Positions 1 to 7,631 are shown, counted from the stretch's first letter. The stretch: 28,612 bases of DNA from Anaerolineae bacterium (GCA_026129385.1 JAHCIE010000003.1:1-28612); one strand, 5' to 3'. The notes: generated by a model from the sequence alone, not told the origin. A program made the numbers and translations.

Positions 1-1881
1 GCCGCCCCCCCCACGGCCGTGCGCGAGGCCGCCTGGCAATTGATGATCAACACTCGCCGCGCCTACCAGGCCTTGTTGCCTTCGCTGAATGCCGCTGGCA
101 TCCACATCCTCACCTACGCTGAGCTGAATGAGGAGCAACGTATCGCCGCCGACGCCTTCTTCCAGGAGATCGTCTTCCCGGTCCTCACCCCGCTGGCGAA
201 CGACCCCGGCCGCCCCTTCCCCCACATCTCCAACATGAGCTTGAGCCTGGCCATCATGATTCGCGACCAGGCGGGGGTGGAACGCTTCGCTCGCGTTAAG
301 GTCCCCAACACCCTGCCGCGCCTGCTAGAAGTCCCCGCCCTGGACCCCAGCCCTACCCAGCATACCTTCGTGTGGCTGGAGCAAGTCATCGCCGCTAACC
401 TCGGCATGCTCTTCCCGGGCATGGAGGTCGTCGAGTCTCACCCCTTCCGCATTACCCGCGACGCGGAGATGGTCATCCAGGAGTTGGAGGCGGAGGACTT
501 GCTGGATACCGTGGAGCGTGGCGTCCGCCAGCGGCGCTTCGGCTCGGTAGTTCGCGTGACCGTCGACCCTTTCATGCCGCGCTACGTCCGCGAGATTCTG
601 GTCGAGAACATGGACCTCGACCCCGGCGATATCTACACTCTGGACCCACCGCTGGGCATGAGTGACCTGATGGCGCTGGCCCGCGTCGACCGCCCCGACC
701 TGAAGTTCCAGCCGTTTACCCCGGCCGTTCCGCCAGTCGTCCAGGACGAGGCCGACATCTTCACCGCCATTCGGCAGCAGGACATCATGCTCCACCACCC
801 CTACGATTCCTTCGAGCCGGTGGTCGAACTGATCGACACAGCGGCCCATGACCCCAACGTGTTGGCCATCAAGATGACCCTCTATCGAGTGGGGCGGAAT
901 GCGGCTGTCGTACGCGCGCTGCTCGATGCGGCGCGCAACGGCAAGCAGGTCGCCGTGTTAGTGGAACTGAAGGCTCGCTTCGACGAGGAGAGCAACATTG
1001 AGTGGGCGCGACAACTGGAGAGTGAGGGCGTCCACGTCATCTACGGGCTGGTCGGCCTCAAGACCCACTCGAAGATTGCCCTGGTGGTGCGCAAGGAAGG
1101 CGACCATCTGCGCCGCTACATCCATCTCTCGACAGGCAACTATAACGCCGTCACCGCCCAACTCTACACCGATCTGGGCCTGCTGACGGATGACGAGGCG
1201 ATGGGGGCCGACGCGTCCGACCTCTTCAACTATCTGACCGGCTACTCGGCCAAGCGCGACTATTGCCGCTTCGTCGTCGCCCCCGTCAACATGCGTCCCC
1301 AACTCACCACTCTCATCGAGCGCGAGATTCAGCGCCAGCAGGAGGGCCAGGTGGGGCATCTCATCTTCAAGACCAACTCCCTCGTCGACAAGCAGATGAT
1401 CAACCTCCTCTACCGCGCCTCCCAGGCGGGCGTCAAGGTCGATTTGCTGGTGCGCGGCATGTGCTCCCTGCGGCCCGGCGTGCCCGGTCTCAGCGACAAC
1501 ATTCGCGTCCTCAGCATCCTGGGCCGCTTCCTGGAGCATAGCCGCATCTACTACTTCAGCAATGGCGGCCAGGAGGAAGTTTACCTCGGCAGCGCCGACG
1601 TGCGCACCCGCAACCTCGACCGCCGCGTCGAAATCCTGTTCCCCATTCGCGATACGGCCAACGTGCGTTACCTGCGCGATGTGGTGTTGGCGGCGTACCT
1701 GGCGGACACCGCCAAGGCGCGCCTGATGCAGCCCGACGCAACCTACACCCGGCGACTACCCGCCCCTGGCGAGACCGAGTTCAACGCCCAGGAATGGTTC
1801 ATCCAGACTCGCGATTGGCGCAACCAGGATAGCCTGCCCGCCCCGCCCGTCGCATCGTCGCCGCCTGCCCCAGCGGACTAG
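1..1881 (+). CDS. ppk1: Polyphosphate kinase 1, 5'-truncated by the window edge
   Basis: PPK1 reversibly transfers the gamma-phosphate of ATP to inorganic polyphosphate. The frame is open from base 1, so the N-terminal part (probably fewer than 100 residues, since the family is about 690-720 aa) lies outside the window; the GTG at 19 is probably internal. Two family signatures are visible. The first is KTHSKIAL, whose histidine (codon 1066-1068) corresponds to the autophosphorylated His435 of the E. coli enzyme, followed by HLSTGNYNAVTAQLYTDLGL. The second is FLEHSRIYYF, with the second catalytic histidine at 1537-1539 (His592 equivalent). The last ~30 residues are a proline/alanine-rich tail. 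The gene ends in TAG at 1881, 22 bases before a perfect hairpin. Identification is secure; only the upstream boundary is unknown. Confidence 0.96.
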   Translation, partial: AAPPTAVREAAWQLMINTRRAYQALLPSLNAAGIHILTYAELNEEQRIAADAFFQEIVFPVLTPLANDPGRPFPHISNMSLSLAIMIRDQAGVERFARVKVPNTLPRLLEVPALDPSPTQHTFVWLEQVIAANLGMLFPGMEVVESHPFRITRDAEMVIQELEAEDLLDTVERGVRQRRFGSVVRVTVDPFMPRYVREILVENMDLDPGDIYTLDPPLGMSDLMALARVDRPDLKFQPFTPAVPPVVQDEADIFTAIRQQDIMLHHPYDSFEPVVELIDTAAHDPNVLAIKMTLYRVGRNAAVVRALLDAARNGKQVAVLVELKARFDEESNIEWARQLESEGVHVIYGLVGLKTHSKIALVVRKEGDHLRRYIHLSTGNYNAVTAQLYTDLGLLTDDEAMGADASDLFNYLTGYSAKRDYCRFVVAPVNMRPQLTTLIEREIQRQQEGQVGHLIFKTNSLVDKQMINLLYRASQAGVKVDLLVRGMCSLRPGVPGLSDNIRVLSILGRFLEHSRIYYFSNGGQEEVYLGSADVRTRNLDRRVEILFPIRDTANVRYLRDVVLAAYLADTAKARLMQPDATYTRRLPAPGETEFNAQEWFIQTRDWRNQDSLPAPPVASSPPAPAD

Positions 1882-1903
1882 GCAGAGGCTCGCCAGGCAA
1901 GAA

Positions 1904-1930
1904 GGCGGGGCGTCACGAGGACGCCCCGCC
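1904..1930. terminator. Hairpin terminator between convergent genes
   Basis: GGCGGGGCGTC (1904-1914) pairs perfectly with GACGCCCCGCC (1920-1930) around the loop ACGAG, giving an 11-bp GC stem. It is followed by TCTTG on the plus strand and TTCTTG on the minus strand. It lies just after the ppk1 stop and about 110 bases beyond the stop of the opposing membrane-protein gene, so it probably ends transcription from both sides. The T tracts are short, so efficiency is uncertain. Confidence 0.7.
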
Positions 1931-2043
1931 TCTTGCTGTGCTCGCCAATTGCGTCAGGTCGGGCCGACGGATCGTTGGGCGCGCTGCCCTTGAGCGTATC
2001 CGGTTTCCGATCCAGCGCGTCGGGCGTTATGTCGCGAATGGCG

Positions 2044-2763
2044 TCAGCTGGGCTTGGCGTCGCTACCAGCCGACGGTTGGCCCGCCTTGCCCGCCTGAGC
2101 GGACGCGGCCGAAGCAGCCAGGACAGCCTTTGACGCCGTCTGCTGCGCGGCCTGGAGCTGGGCTTGCGCGCGCGCAGCGTCGCGCCGTCGCAGGAGGGCG
2201 ATCAGCATCAGGATCACGCCACCAATGATAAGCACCCAGGTAATGATAGCGCTGGCGGTGCTGATCACGGTTGGCCCCTGGAACAACACGTATAGGGCAG
2301 CCACACCGACCAGGCCGAAGACAATGCTATCCAGGGTGATGCCCACCCGACCACCTCGACCGACGCCGATCAACATGGGAATGCCCAGGATACCCCAGAT
2401 AATACCGGCCAGACCGAGGATGACCAGACCCACGTTGACGACCAAGATGCCGAAGTAGAACATCAGGAAGAATAGGGCCGCCGCGAACACGGCAATGCCG
2501 CCCCGCGCGGCGGCCCACTGGTCGATGTTCTCTTCAAACTTGTGGCGAAACAGCCACCAGAATTGCATGAGGCCCCACAGGCCCAGCGCTGCGACACCAA
2601 ACATACCGGCGTTTCTCGCGCTCTCGGAAGGAAAGAGCAGCACCAGGAACCCCGCACCGATGGCCAACAGCCCTTCGACCAGCAGCCCCCACCAGGGCAA
2701 GCCCCCAGCCCAGGGAGCCAGCGACCTGGCTTGCTCTTGGGCTTTGTCGGAAAGACTGGACAT
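2044..2763 (-). CDS. Multi-pass membrane protein, HdeD/DUF308-like
   Basis: A 239-residue integral membrane protein of unknown function. After a short polar N-terminus (MSSLSDKAQEQ...) there are about six hydrophobic segments arranged as hairpins (for example LLVEGLLAIGAGFLVLLF, GIAVFAAALFFLMFYFGILV and IITWVLIIGGVILMLIALL). The tail is alanine/glutamine-rich, cytoplasmic-looking and low complexity. The paired-helix pattern resembles HdeD/DUF308 acid-stress-associated membrane proteins, but that is a resemblance in layout and not a motif match. I chose the ATG at 2763 over the in-frame ATG at 2778 because GGAGGT lies six bases before it and the upstream ATG overlaps that site. It is the last gene of the minus-strand operon; a TACAAT box stands just upstream but has no credible -35. 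Confidence 0.8.
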   Translation of the reverse strand: MSSLSDKAQEQARSLAPWAGGLPWWGLLVEGLLAIGAGFLVLLFPSESARNAGMFGVAALGLWGLMQFWWLFRHKFEENIDQWAAARGGIAVFAAALFFLMFYFGILVVNVGLVILGLAGIIWGILGIPMLIGVGRGGRVGITLDSIVFGLVGVAALYVLFQGPTVISTASAIITWVLIIGGVILMLIALLRRRDAARAQAQLQAAQQTASKAVLAASAASAQAGKAGQPSAGSDAKPS

Positions 2764-2804
2764 GATAGATACCTCCATAGCAGATTGGCTGATTGTATTG
2801 GGGG

Positions 2805-3068
2805 CTAAGCCGCGCTCTCCTCCGCCGTCGGCGGCACGGCCTCGGGCGCTATGCAGACTGACAAGAGGGGCAGGCCCACGCCGTGCAGCTCATTGAGCGC
2901 CGTGATGAGATCGTTCTGGTAAGCAGCCTCCAGCACGAGAGTCGTCACGGGCCGCCCATCTGCATCATAGCCAATGGCGACTTCGATCACATGGGGGAGC
3001 GACAGCCAATCGGGCGACAGGTGCGACTCGACGCTGACGCGATAGGAATGCGGTGAGGAGGTAATCAA
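2805..3068 (-). CDS. Small protein of unknown function, 87 aa
   Basis: The last ~87 codons of a long minus-strand frame look like an independent small protein. The segments YRVSVESHLSPDW, then a glycine/aspartate turn (GYDADGRPVTTLVLEA), then ALNELHGVGLPLLSV resemble a widespread group of ~80-90 residue Chloroflexota/actinobacterial proteins with the plan 'Y-beta-HL-x-W ... L-x-DLGLPLLSV'. Their function is not known to me. The frame runs open further upstream into the phosphatase gene, but the intervening ~70 codons (roughly 3069-3285) look non-coding. The start is uncertain: TTG at 3068 is the best candidate, with only a weak GCGAG upstream. It lies between the phosphatase and the membrane protein and is probably co-transcribed with them. 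Confidence 0.55.
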   Translation of the reverse strand: MITSSPHSYRVSVESHLSPDWLSLPHVIEVAIGYDADGRPVTTLVLEAAYQNDLITALNELHGVGLPLLSVCIAPEAVPPTAEESAA

Positions 3069-3259
3069 AATATTCTCGCTGCGGCGGGTAGCTGCCTCGC
3101 GGCCCAGGCCATCAATAGCGTGTTCTCCCGCAGTGTAGCAAAAACCAGCAAGCGTGTCTAGTCCCTTCTGCCTGCCGTCATGTACCACTTTGTACCAGCA
3201 GGGAATGGCTGGCGGCCCGCAACGACAGACCATCGTGCCTGGGCCGACAGAGAGTCGGG

Positions 3260-3297
3260 CGCGCTTCCTGACCCCGGGCCGGGCATCAGGAAGCGCG
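3260..3297. repeat. Perfect long-arm hairpin at the phosphatase stop codon
   Basis: GCGCTTCCTGA (3261-3271) and TCAGGAAGCGC (3286-3296) are exact reverse complements around a 14-base GC-rich loop, and C3260 pairs with G3297. The TGA of the reconstructed phosphatase frame (3288-3286) is inside one arm. There is no T tract on the minus strand, so it may be a transcript-end stabiliser, a processing site or a weak terminator and not a classical terminator. Confidence 0.55.
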
Positions 3298-3905
3298 TAC
3301 TCCACGAGGCACGACGCGGCGGCCATGTCGGCGGCGGCCATGTCGGCGGCGCGCTCCGGGCGCGCCCGGCGGGCCGCGGACAATTTCCAGCCCCGGCCCG
3401 GCGGCGAAGCGACGGATGCGAGGTTGAACGTACCATGCATAGGGTCGGCAACGGGACGAGCTTCTTTGATCAGGCGCATCGCCTCGTTTGCCGATCGGCC
3501 TTCGGCGATGAGGATGCAGGCCGCGACGGCGACGCTACGATGCACCCTGCGCGGCAGTGCACCAGATCGGGCCGCCCCGCAGCCACCTCCTGGCTGCGCG
3601 GCCTGTACGCCGCGAGCCAGCACCGAGAGCGGCAGCGGGAGCAGGGGCGAGTCGGGCCAGGTCAGGCGCACGACATGAAACGGACCGCGATAATAGACGG
3701 ATGGCGGGCGTTGGAGGCTAAGGGAGATGATCAACCGCACCCGTAACGCCGCCAATGTAGCGGCCTGCTCGGGGCGTGGCAGCGCCCCAACATACAGCCT
3801 CTCGGTCACGCGCGAGATCAGCGGCGCCCGCCACACGTCCGGCGAACTATCAGCGGTGGGCAGCGACGCGGGGGAGACCGCCGTCGAGGGCCGCCATCGC
3901 CTCAC
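3286..3905 (-). pseudogene. Dual-specificity protein phosphatase gene broken by three small indels
   Basis: The N-terminal frame begins GTG at 3905, overlapping the upstream TGA by four bases (GTGA), and carries a typical cysteine-phosphatase start (ITERLYVGALP-like, RLIISLSLQRPP, VVRLTWPDSPLLPLPL). The active-site stretch is out of frame: between about 3592 and 3547 another frame reads EVAAGRPDLVHCRAG, and the original frame resumes as VHRSVAVAACILIAEG. Removing one base near 3592-3593 and adding one in the CCC at 3545-3547 gives an intact HCRAGVHRS (CX5R) signature, with the catalytic Cys codon at 3556-3554. A third shift at the GGG 3442-3444 is needed to continue VADP into YAWYVQPRIRRFAAGPG, which stops at 3286. 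Read as it stands, the protein lacks the catalytic cysteine. It is either a decaying gene or a locus with homopolymer errors. Confidence 0.75.
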
Positions 3906-4624
3906 GGCGCTTTGAACCGAATCTGCCAGTGGCTGCCGTCACAGAAGGGCTTATTCTGCGACTGGCCGCAACGACACAGCAGCTGGCGGTTGCGCACCTC
4001 ATAGGTGAAGCCATCGGGGCCGGTCACGGGAATGCCGCCCAGCACCCAGTAGGCGCCATTGACGATGGTGGCAATGGTCGGCTCGTAGGGCAGCTCCACC
4101 GCCCCCTGGGCGCGCTCGATGAGGTATTGGAGGCGACCGCTGGGGCAGAGTTGAATTTGAGCCTTGAGCCGTTCGCGCACTTCGGGATCGTCCGTCTGCT
4201 GGATCTCATGCCACACACTGCCGAAGCGATCGCAGAAGGCATAGCCGGCGCACAGCGTCTCGTCGTCGGTCATGGTCATCCCGACGCCCTCGAACTCCTG
4301 GCGTCGGCTGTCGGTCGGCGCGTGGTCGGCCGTCAGTGTACCATCCCATTCGATAGTCTTGTGGGTGCTATCGCAGAAGGGCTTGTTGGACGAGTGGCCG
4401 CAGCGGCATAGCAGATACGTCGAGCGCTTCACCTCCCAATCTGGCCCCGCTTGCCAGGTGACGGCTTCTCCCTCGGCGTTGAGGACGCGAAGCCGCTGGG
4501 TCAATCGAGGGCCGCCGGTAACTACATACGGGCCTTGTTCCTGTATCTTGATGTGGGGATGCGGAGCCTGGTCGGCAGCCGAATGTTCAGCAGGGCCAGG
4601 TGAAGGGGCAGCTTGGTCGGGCAT
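3902..4624 (-). CDS. Double CDGSH-type iron-sulfur protein
   Basis: A 240-residue soluble protein with two CDGSH [2Fe-2S] motifs of the C-x-C-...-C-...-H type. The first is LLCRCGHSSNKPFCDSTH (Cys73, Cys75, Cys84, His88) and the second LLCRCGQSQNKPFCDGSH (Cys217, Cys219, Cys228, His232). The first has DST in place of DGS but keeps all four ligands. Between them lies a cysteine-containing segment (TLCAGYAFC at 124-131 and LCPSGRL at 159-165) resembling the divergent Fer4_19 domain. Such proteins are thought to act in electron transfer or Fe-S/redox handling; the substrate is unknown. The start is supported by AAGGAAG upstream of ATG 4624. It is the first gene of the minus-strand operon, about 84 bases after the predicted transcript start, and overlaps the phosphatase gene by four bases. 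Confidence 0.92.
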   Translation of the reverse strand: MPDQAAPSPGPAEHSAADQAPHPHIKIQEQGPYVVTGGPRLTQRLRVLNAEGEAVTWQAGPDWEVKRSTYLLCRCGHSSNKPFCDSTHKTIEWDGTLTADHAPTDSRRQEFEGVGMTMTDDETLCAGYAFCDRFGSVWHEIQQTDDPEVRERLKAQIQLCPSGRLQYLIERAQGAVELPYEPTIATIVNGAYWVLGGIPVTGPDGFTYEVRNRQLLCRCGQSQNKPFCDGSHWQIRFKAP

Positions 4625-4652
4625 GCATAGCTTCCTTTCCAGGCGAGTAGAG

Positions 4653-4676
4653 CCTGCGCAGTCGATGCGCCGCAGG
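4653..4676 (-). promoter_or_regulatory. Leader hairpin ahead of the CDGSH gene
   Basis: CCTGCG (4653-4658) and CGCAGG (4671-4676) are reverse complements. An alternative pairing uses an internal GCGCA/TGCGC helix. The element sits in the ~84-base 5' untranslated stretch between the predicted promoter and ATG 4624, so it would be in the mRNA leader. A regulatory role is only possible, not shown. Confidence 0.35.
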
Positions 4677-4714
4677 TCTGCGAAGACAAGGGTGACAGCA
4701 TCGGTGGACGGCCT

Positions 4715-4743
4715 ACTATAGCTTCAGCCGCTGCGAACGTCAA
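4715..4743 (-). promoter_or_regulatory. Sigma70-type promoter for the CDGSH operon
   Basis: On the minus strand TTGACG (4743-4738) and TATAGT (4720-4715) are separated by exactly 17 bases, which is five of six matches at each box. It points at the CDGSH gene and would start RNA near 4708. This is among the best promoters in the window and probably drives the whole minus-strand operon. Confidence 0.7.
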
Positions 4744-4842
4744 CCCGGTTATTCGGAGCCTCATTGGGCATCTGAAAGGTGGGCGGGCCATGAGTGACAG
4801 GACACGACTCACCCTACCCGTCCTTCAATGCCGCCGTGGCAT

Positions 4843-4871
4843 TTGCCCGCGCGAGTCACCTCGAGTAGACT
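4843..4871 (+). promoter_or_regulatory. Possible promoter for the dienelactone-hydrolase-like gene
   Basis: TTGCCC (4843-4848) and TAGACT (4866-4871) are 17 bases apart, four of six matches each. They would start RNA about 35 bases before ATG 4914. It is weaker than the divergent promoter at 4715-4743 but well placed. Confidence 0.35.
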
Positions 4872-4913
4872 TTGGCCCCGCACCCAGTGAGCATAGACGA
4901 GGAGGCTGCGCCC

Positions 4914-5837
4914 ATGTGCCTGGACGGTAACAACCATCCCCCTATCGCCTATGTCATCGATGAGTACGAGCACGGTGCGATTGGTCGCCGCGAGTTCCTG
5001 CGTCGCGCCACCGCCCTGGTCGGGGCGGCTGGTGCGGCCGCCCTGCTGGCGGCCTGCTCGCCCCCGGCAATGACATCGCCGGGGGGCGGCGCGCAGCCAA
5101 CGGTCCCGCCCTTCGGGACCGTGCCCGCCGACGCCAATACCATCCAGACCGAGACCGTAACCTTCCCAAGTGAAGGCGGCGCCCAGGTCAAAGGCTACCT
5201 GGCGCGACCCAGCGGCCCCGGCCCCCATCCGGCCGTCATCGTCATCCACGAGAATCGCGGCCTCACACCCCACCAACAGGACCTGGCGCGGCGCTATGCC
5301 AGTGCGGGCTTTGTCGCGCTGGCCGTCGACCTGCTCAGCCGCCAGGGTGGCACGGACCAGTTTGCCTCGACCCAGGAGGCCACGGCCGCCATCGGTCGCG
5401 TGACCGATGAGCAGGCCACCGCCGACCTCAACGCCGCCGTCACCTACCTCAAGGGCCACGACGCCGTCAAGGGGCAGAAGATCGGCGTGACGGGTCACTG
5501 TTGGGGTGGAGCGCGCACCATCCTGCTCGCCCTGCGCAACCCCGATATCGCCGCCGCCGTGCCCTACTACGGCAGCAGCCCCCAAAACCTGGACGAGGTC
5601 AGCAATCTCAAGGGAGCGTTGTTGGGTATCTACGCCGGCAACGACCAGCGCATCAACGCTGGTGTGCCGCCCTTCGAGGAGAAGCTCAAAGCAGCAGGCA
5701 AGACCTACGAGATCAAGACCTACGATGGCGCGAATCACGCCTTCTTCAACGACACGGGCGCTAGCTTCAAGGTTGATGCGGCCCAGGATGCCTGGGCGCG
5801 CACCATCGCCTGGTTCAACAAATACCTGCGGGGCTGA
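4914..5837 (+). CDS. Tat-exported dienelactone-hydrolase-family lipoprotein
   Basis: A 307-residue alpha/beta hydrolase. The N-terminus has a twin-arginine motif (RREFLRR, residues 25-31), a hydrophobic stretch and a lipobox (LLAAC, Cys48), so it is predicted to be exported folded and lipid-anchored outside the cell. The mature domain carries the family's catalytic set: Glu113 in HENRG, nucleophile Cys196 in GHCWGG, Asp244 in AGNDQR and His275 in GANHAFF. A cysteine nucleophile is typical of dienelactone hydrolases (carboxymethylenebutenolidase family); the true substrate cannot be inferred. I prefer ATG 4914 because GAGGAGG lies eight bases upstream; TTG 4872 would put the Tat motif unusually deep. 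The next gene starts seven bases after the stop. Confidence 0.9.
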   Translation: MCLDGNNHPPIAYVIDEYEHGAIGRREFLRRATALVGAAGAAALLAACSPPAMTSPGGGAQPTVPPFGTVPADANTIQTETVTFPSEGGAQVKGYLARPSGPGPHPAVIVIHENRGLTPHQQDLARRYASAGFVALAVDLLSRQGGTDQFASTQEATAAIGRVTDEQATADLNAAVTYLKGHDAVKGQKIGVTGHCWGGARTILLALRNPDIAAAVPYYGSSPQNLDEVSNLKGALLGIYAGNDQRINAGVPPFEEKLKAAGKTYEIKTYDGANHAFFNDTGASFKVDAAQDAWARTIAWFNKYLRG

Positions 5838-5844
5838 GATCCTG

Positions 5845-6468
5845 ATGGACGACTTCCTATCGATGTTCCCACCCAAGCTAGCGCGACGGATGCACGCCGC
5901 GGGCGTGACAGGCCCATCCAGCCTGCTTGAGATTCTGCAAGAGAATGAGGCCCTGGACCGGGAGTTCACTCGCTACGTACAGAAACACCCCGATGTGGTG
6001 CTGACCCTGACCCTGGGCGCGCTGCTGGAGCAATTCCTGCTGGCCGAAACGCCAGCGGAACTGCTCGCGGTCTACCTGGCCGCACCGCCCGAGGTCCGCC
6101 CGATCTTCCCGATGGCTATCGCGGAGGTAGCGGACGCCCTCGAAGCGGAGGGACATGATGACGAGGCCGAGGCGATGCGCGACCGCCTCGACGAGTTGGA
6201 CAGCTTGATCGCGGCCCTTGACGACCCACTGATTGCCGCCGTCGGCAAGTTCTTGAGCGCGCCCAACGAAGCGGCGGCGCGGGCGGTCTACCGACGCCGC
6301 CATCGGGTCTTGCAGACGATTCAGGCTCAGCGGGCGCTCGACGGCGACGCGGCGATGGCGATAGCGCCGGTCCCAGAGCAACTCGAGGCGCGGCGAGAGC
6401 TGCTGCGCGAGCTACGCGCCGCTGGCTCGCCCCACGCGCCGCGCCACCGCCTCAGAGGAAATCGCTAA
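5845..6468 (+). CDS. Hypothetical helical protein, 207 aa
   Basis: I do not recognise a family. The protein is acidic and mostly helical, with no signal peptide or membrane span. It seems to hold two copies of a short pattern: LLEQFLLAETPAELLAVYLA (about residues 58-77) and a second centred on KFLSAPNEAAARAVYRRRH, each of the form 'FL-x-A-...-A-x-VY'. Similar helical repeats occur next to CHAT or TPR modules in Chloroflexota proteins, but none is present here. The start ATG 5845 follows the hydrolase stop by seven bases, which suggests co-transcription. The C-terminus is basic. The frame is open far upstream in the hydrolase gene, but that part is a shadow. Confidence 0.7.
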   Translation: MDDFLSMFPPKLARRMHAAGVTGPSSLLEILQENEALDREFTRYVQKHPDVVLTLTLGALLEQFLLAETPAELLAVYLAAPPEVRPIFPMAIAEVADALEAEGHDDEAEAMRDRLDELDSLIAALDDPLIAAVGKFLSAPNEAAARAVYRRRHRVLQTIQAQRALDGDAAMAIAPVPEQLEARRELLRELRAAGSPHAPRHRLRGNR

Positions 6469-6497
6469 CAACGCAGGTATTTGCGCTTCTCGTTAGC
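6463..6497. repeat. Interrupted inverted repeat at the gene end
   Basis: GCTAAC (from 6463, including the TAA stop) pairs with GTTAGC (6492-6497), with an inner CGCA/TGCG helix. It could be a weak terminator for the preceding gene and overlaps the putative promoter of the next one. Confidence 0.3.
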
Positions 6498-6509
6498 CTC
6501 CTGTACAGT
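6481..6509 (+). promoter_or_regulatory. Possible promoter for the mannose-use pair
   Basis: TTGCGC (6481-6486) and TACAGT (6504-6509) have a 17-base spacer. Matches are only three and four of six, but the site lies in the sole gap before the GH130 gene and leaves an ~80-base leader. Confidence 0.3.
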
Positions 6510-6597
6510 TCTGATAAAGCGACCCTGTGGCGCGTCACCCTGTTCCCCTGCCGTGCGCAGCGTCGCCACGCCTGAGCCAGGTTCAAGGAGAACTGTC

Positions 6598-7614
6598 ATG
6601 GCTTCAACGCGCCCCCTCCGCCCCACCTCGACCGCGACCATCGTCGGCGACGCCCTACCCACTATCCCCTGGCAGGATCGCCCTGCTGGTAGCCATGACG
6701 TCGTCTGGCGCTATAGCGCCAACCCCATCATCCCCCGCGATGCTACCCCGACCTCCAACAGCATTTTCAACAGCGCCGTTGTGCCCTTCAAGGGCGGCTT
6801 CGCCGGTGTCTTCCGCTGCGACGACCGGGCGCGCATTATGAACGTGCATCGCGGCTTTAGCCCCGACGCGATCCATTGGACGATTGAAGCTGACCCAATC
6901 ACCTTTATCAATGAAGACCCTGAAGTCACAACCTTCGTTCACCGCTATGACCCGCGCGTGACGTGGCTCGAAGACCGCTACTACGTGACGTGGTGCAACG
7001 GCTACCACGGCCCTACCATCGGCGTTGGCTACACCCACGACTTCGAGACCTTCTACCAGTTGGAGAACGCCTTCCTGCCCTTCAACCGCAACGGGGTGCT
7101 CTTCCCACGCAAGATTGGCGGCAAGTACGCCATGCTCAACCGCCCCAGCGACAACGGCCACACCCCCTTCGGCGACATCTTCTACAGCGAGAGTCCCGAC
7201 ATGGAGCACTGGGGCAGGCATCGCTGGGTGATGGGAACCAAGACCTGGACCTGGCAGGGCACCAAGATCGGCGCTGGCCCCATCCCCATCGAGACAACCG
7301 AGGGCTGGCTGCTCTTCTACCACGGCGTGCTGACCAGCTGCAACGGCTACGTCTACAGCTTCGGCGCGGCGCTGCTCGACCTCGATCAGCCGTGGAAGGT
7401 CATCTACCGCACCAGGCCCTACCTTCTCTCGCCCCAGACCCTCTACGAGTGCGTCGGCGACGTGCCCAACGTCGCCTTCCCGTGCGCGGCCCTCGCCGAT
7501 GCGCCGACGGGTCGCATCGCCATCTACTACGGCTGCGCCGACACCGTCACCGGCCTCGCCTTCTGCCAGGTTGACGAGGTCATCGACTTCATGAAGGCCA
7601 ACTCCGAGGTTTAG
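6598..7614 (+). CDS. GH130 family beta-mannoside phosphorylase
   Basis: A 338-residue cytoplasmic enzyme of the five-bladed propeller GH130 family, which phosphorolyses beta-mannosides to alpha-mannose 1-phosphate and a shorter sugar. Visible features are the family N-terminal signature SNSIFNSAVVPFKGGFAGVF (residues 53-72), the DD pair at 75-76 in FRCDDRAR, and HRYDPRVTW, whose Asp118 matches the catalytic acid of characterised members. Length fits the family. The exact substrate (mannosyl-glucose, mannobiose or a mannosylated N-glycan core) cannot be told from sequence. The start ATG 6598 is fixed by AAGGAG seven bases upstream; the open frame before it (from 6481) has no coding character. 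It is followed after 17 bases by mannose-6-phosphate isomerase, which fits a mannose catabolic pair. Confidence 0.9.
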   Translation: MASTRPLRPTSTATIVGDALPTIPWQDRPAGSHDVVWRYSANPIIPRDATPTSNSIFNSAVVPFKGGFAGVFRCDDRARIMNVHRGFSPDAIHWTIEADPITFINEDPEVTTFVHRYDPRVTWLEDRYYVTWCNGYHGPTIGVGYTHDFETFYQLENAFLPFNRNGVLFPRKIGGKYAMLNRPSDNGHTPFGDIFYSESPDMEHWGRHRWVMGTKTWTWQGTKIGAGPIPIETTEGWLLFYHGVLTSCNGYVYSFGAALLDLDQPWKVIYRTRPYLLSPQTLYECVGDVPNVAFPCAALADAPTGRIAIYYGCADTVTGLAFCQVDEVIDFMKANSEV

Positions 7615-7631
7615 AGGGCAAGCGAGCGGCC

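Noticed and set aside
2785..2800. TACAAT on the minus strand as a promoter for the membrane protein gene
   Set aside because: A good -10 match, but the -35 position reads GGAGAG; co-transcription from the CDGSH promoter is simpler.
3322..3356. Tandem GCGGCCATGTCGGCG copies as a possible mobile or CRISPR-type repeat
   Set aside because: Only two copies, inside the reconstructed phosphatase C-terminus where they encode a repeated Arg/His-rich tail.
4809..5969. 386-codon minus-strand frame opposite the dienelactone hydrolase gene
   Set aside because: It mirrors a strongly supported plus-strand gene in GC-rich DNA, has no recognisable domain and starts without a ribosome site.
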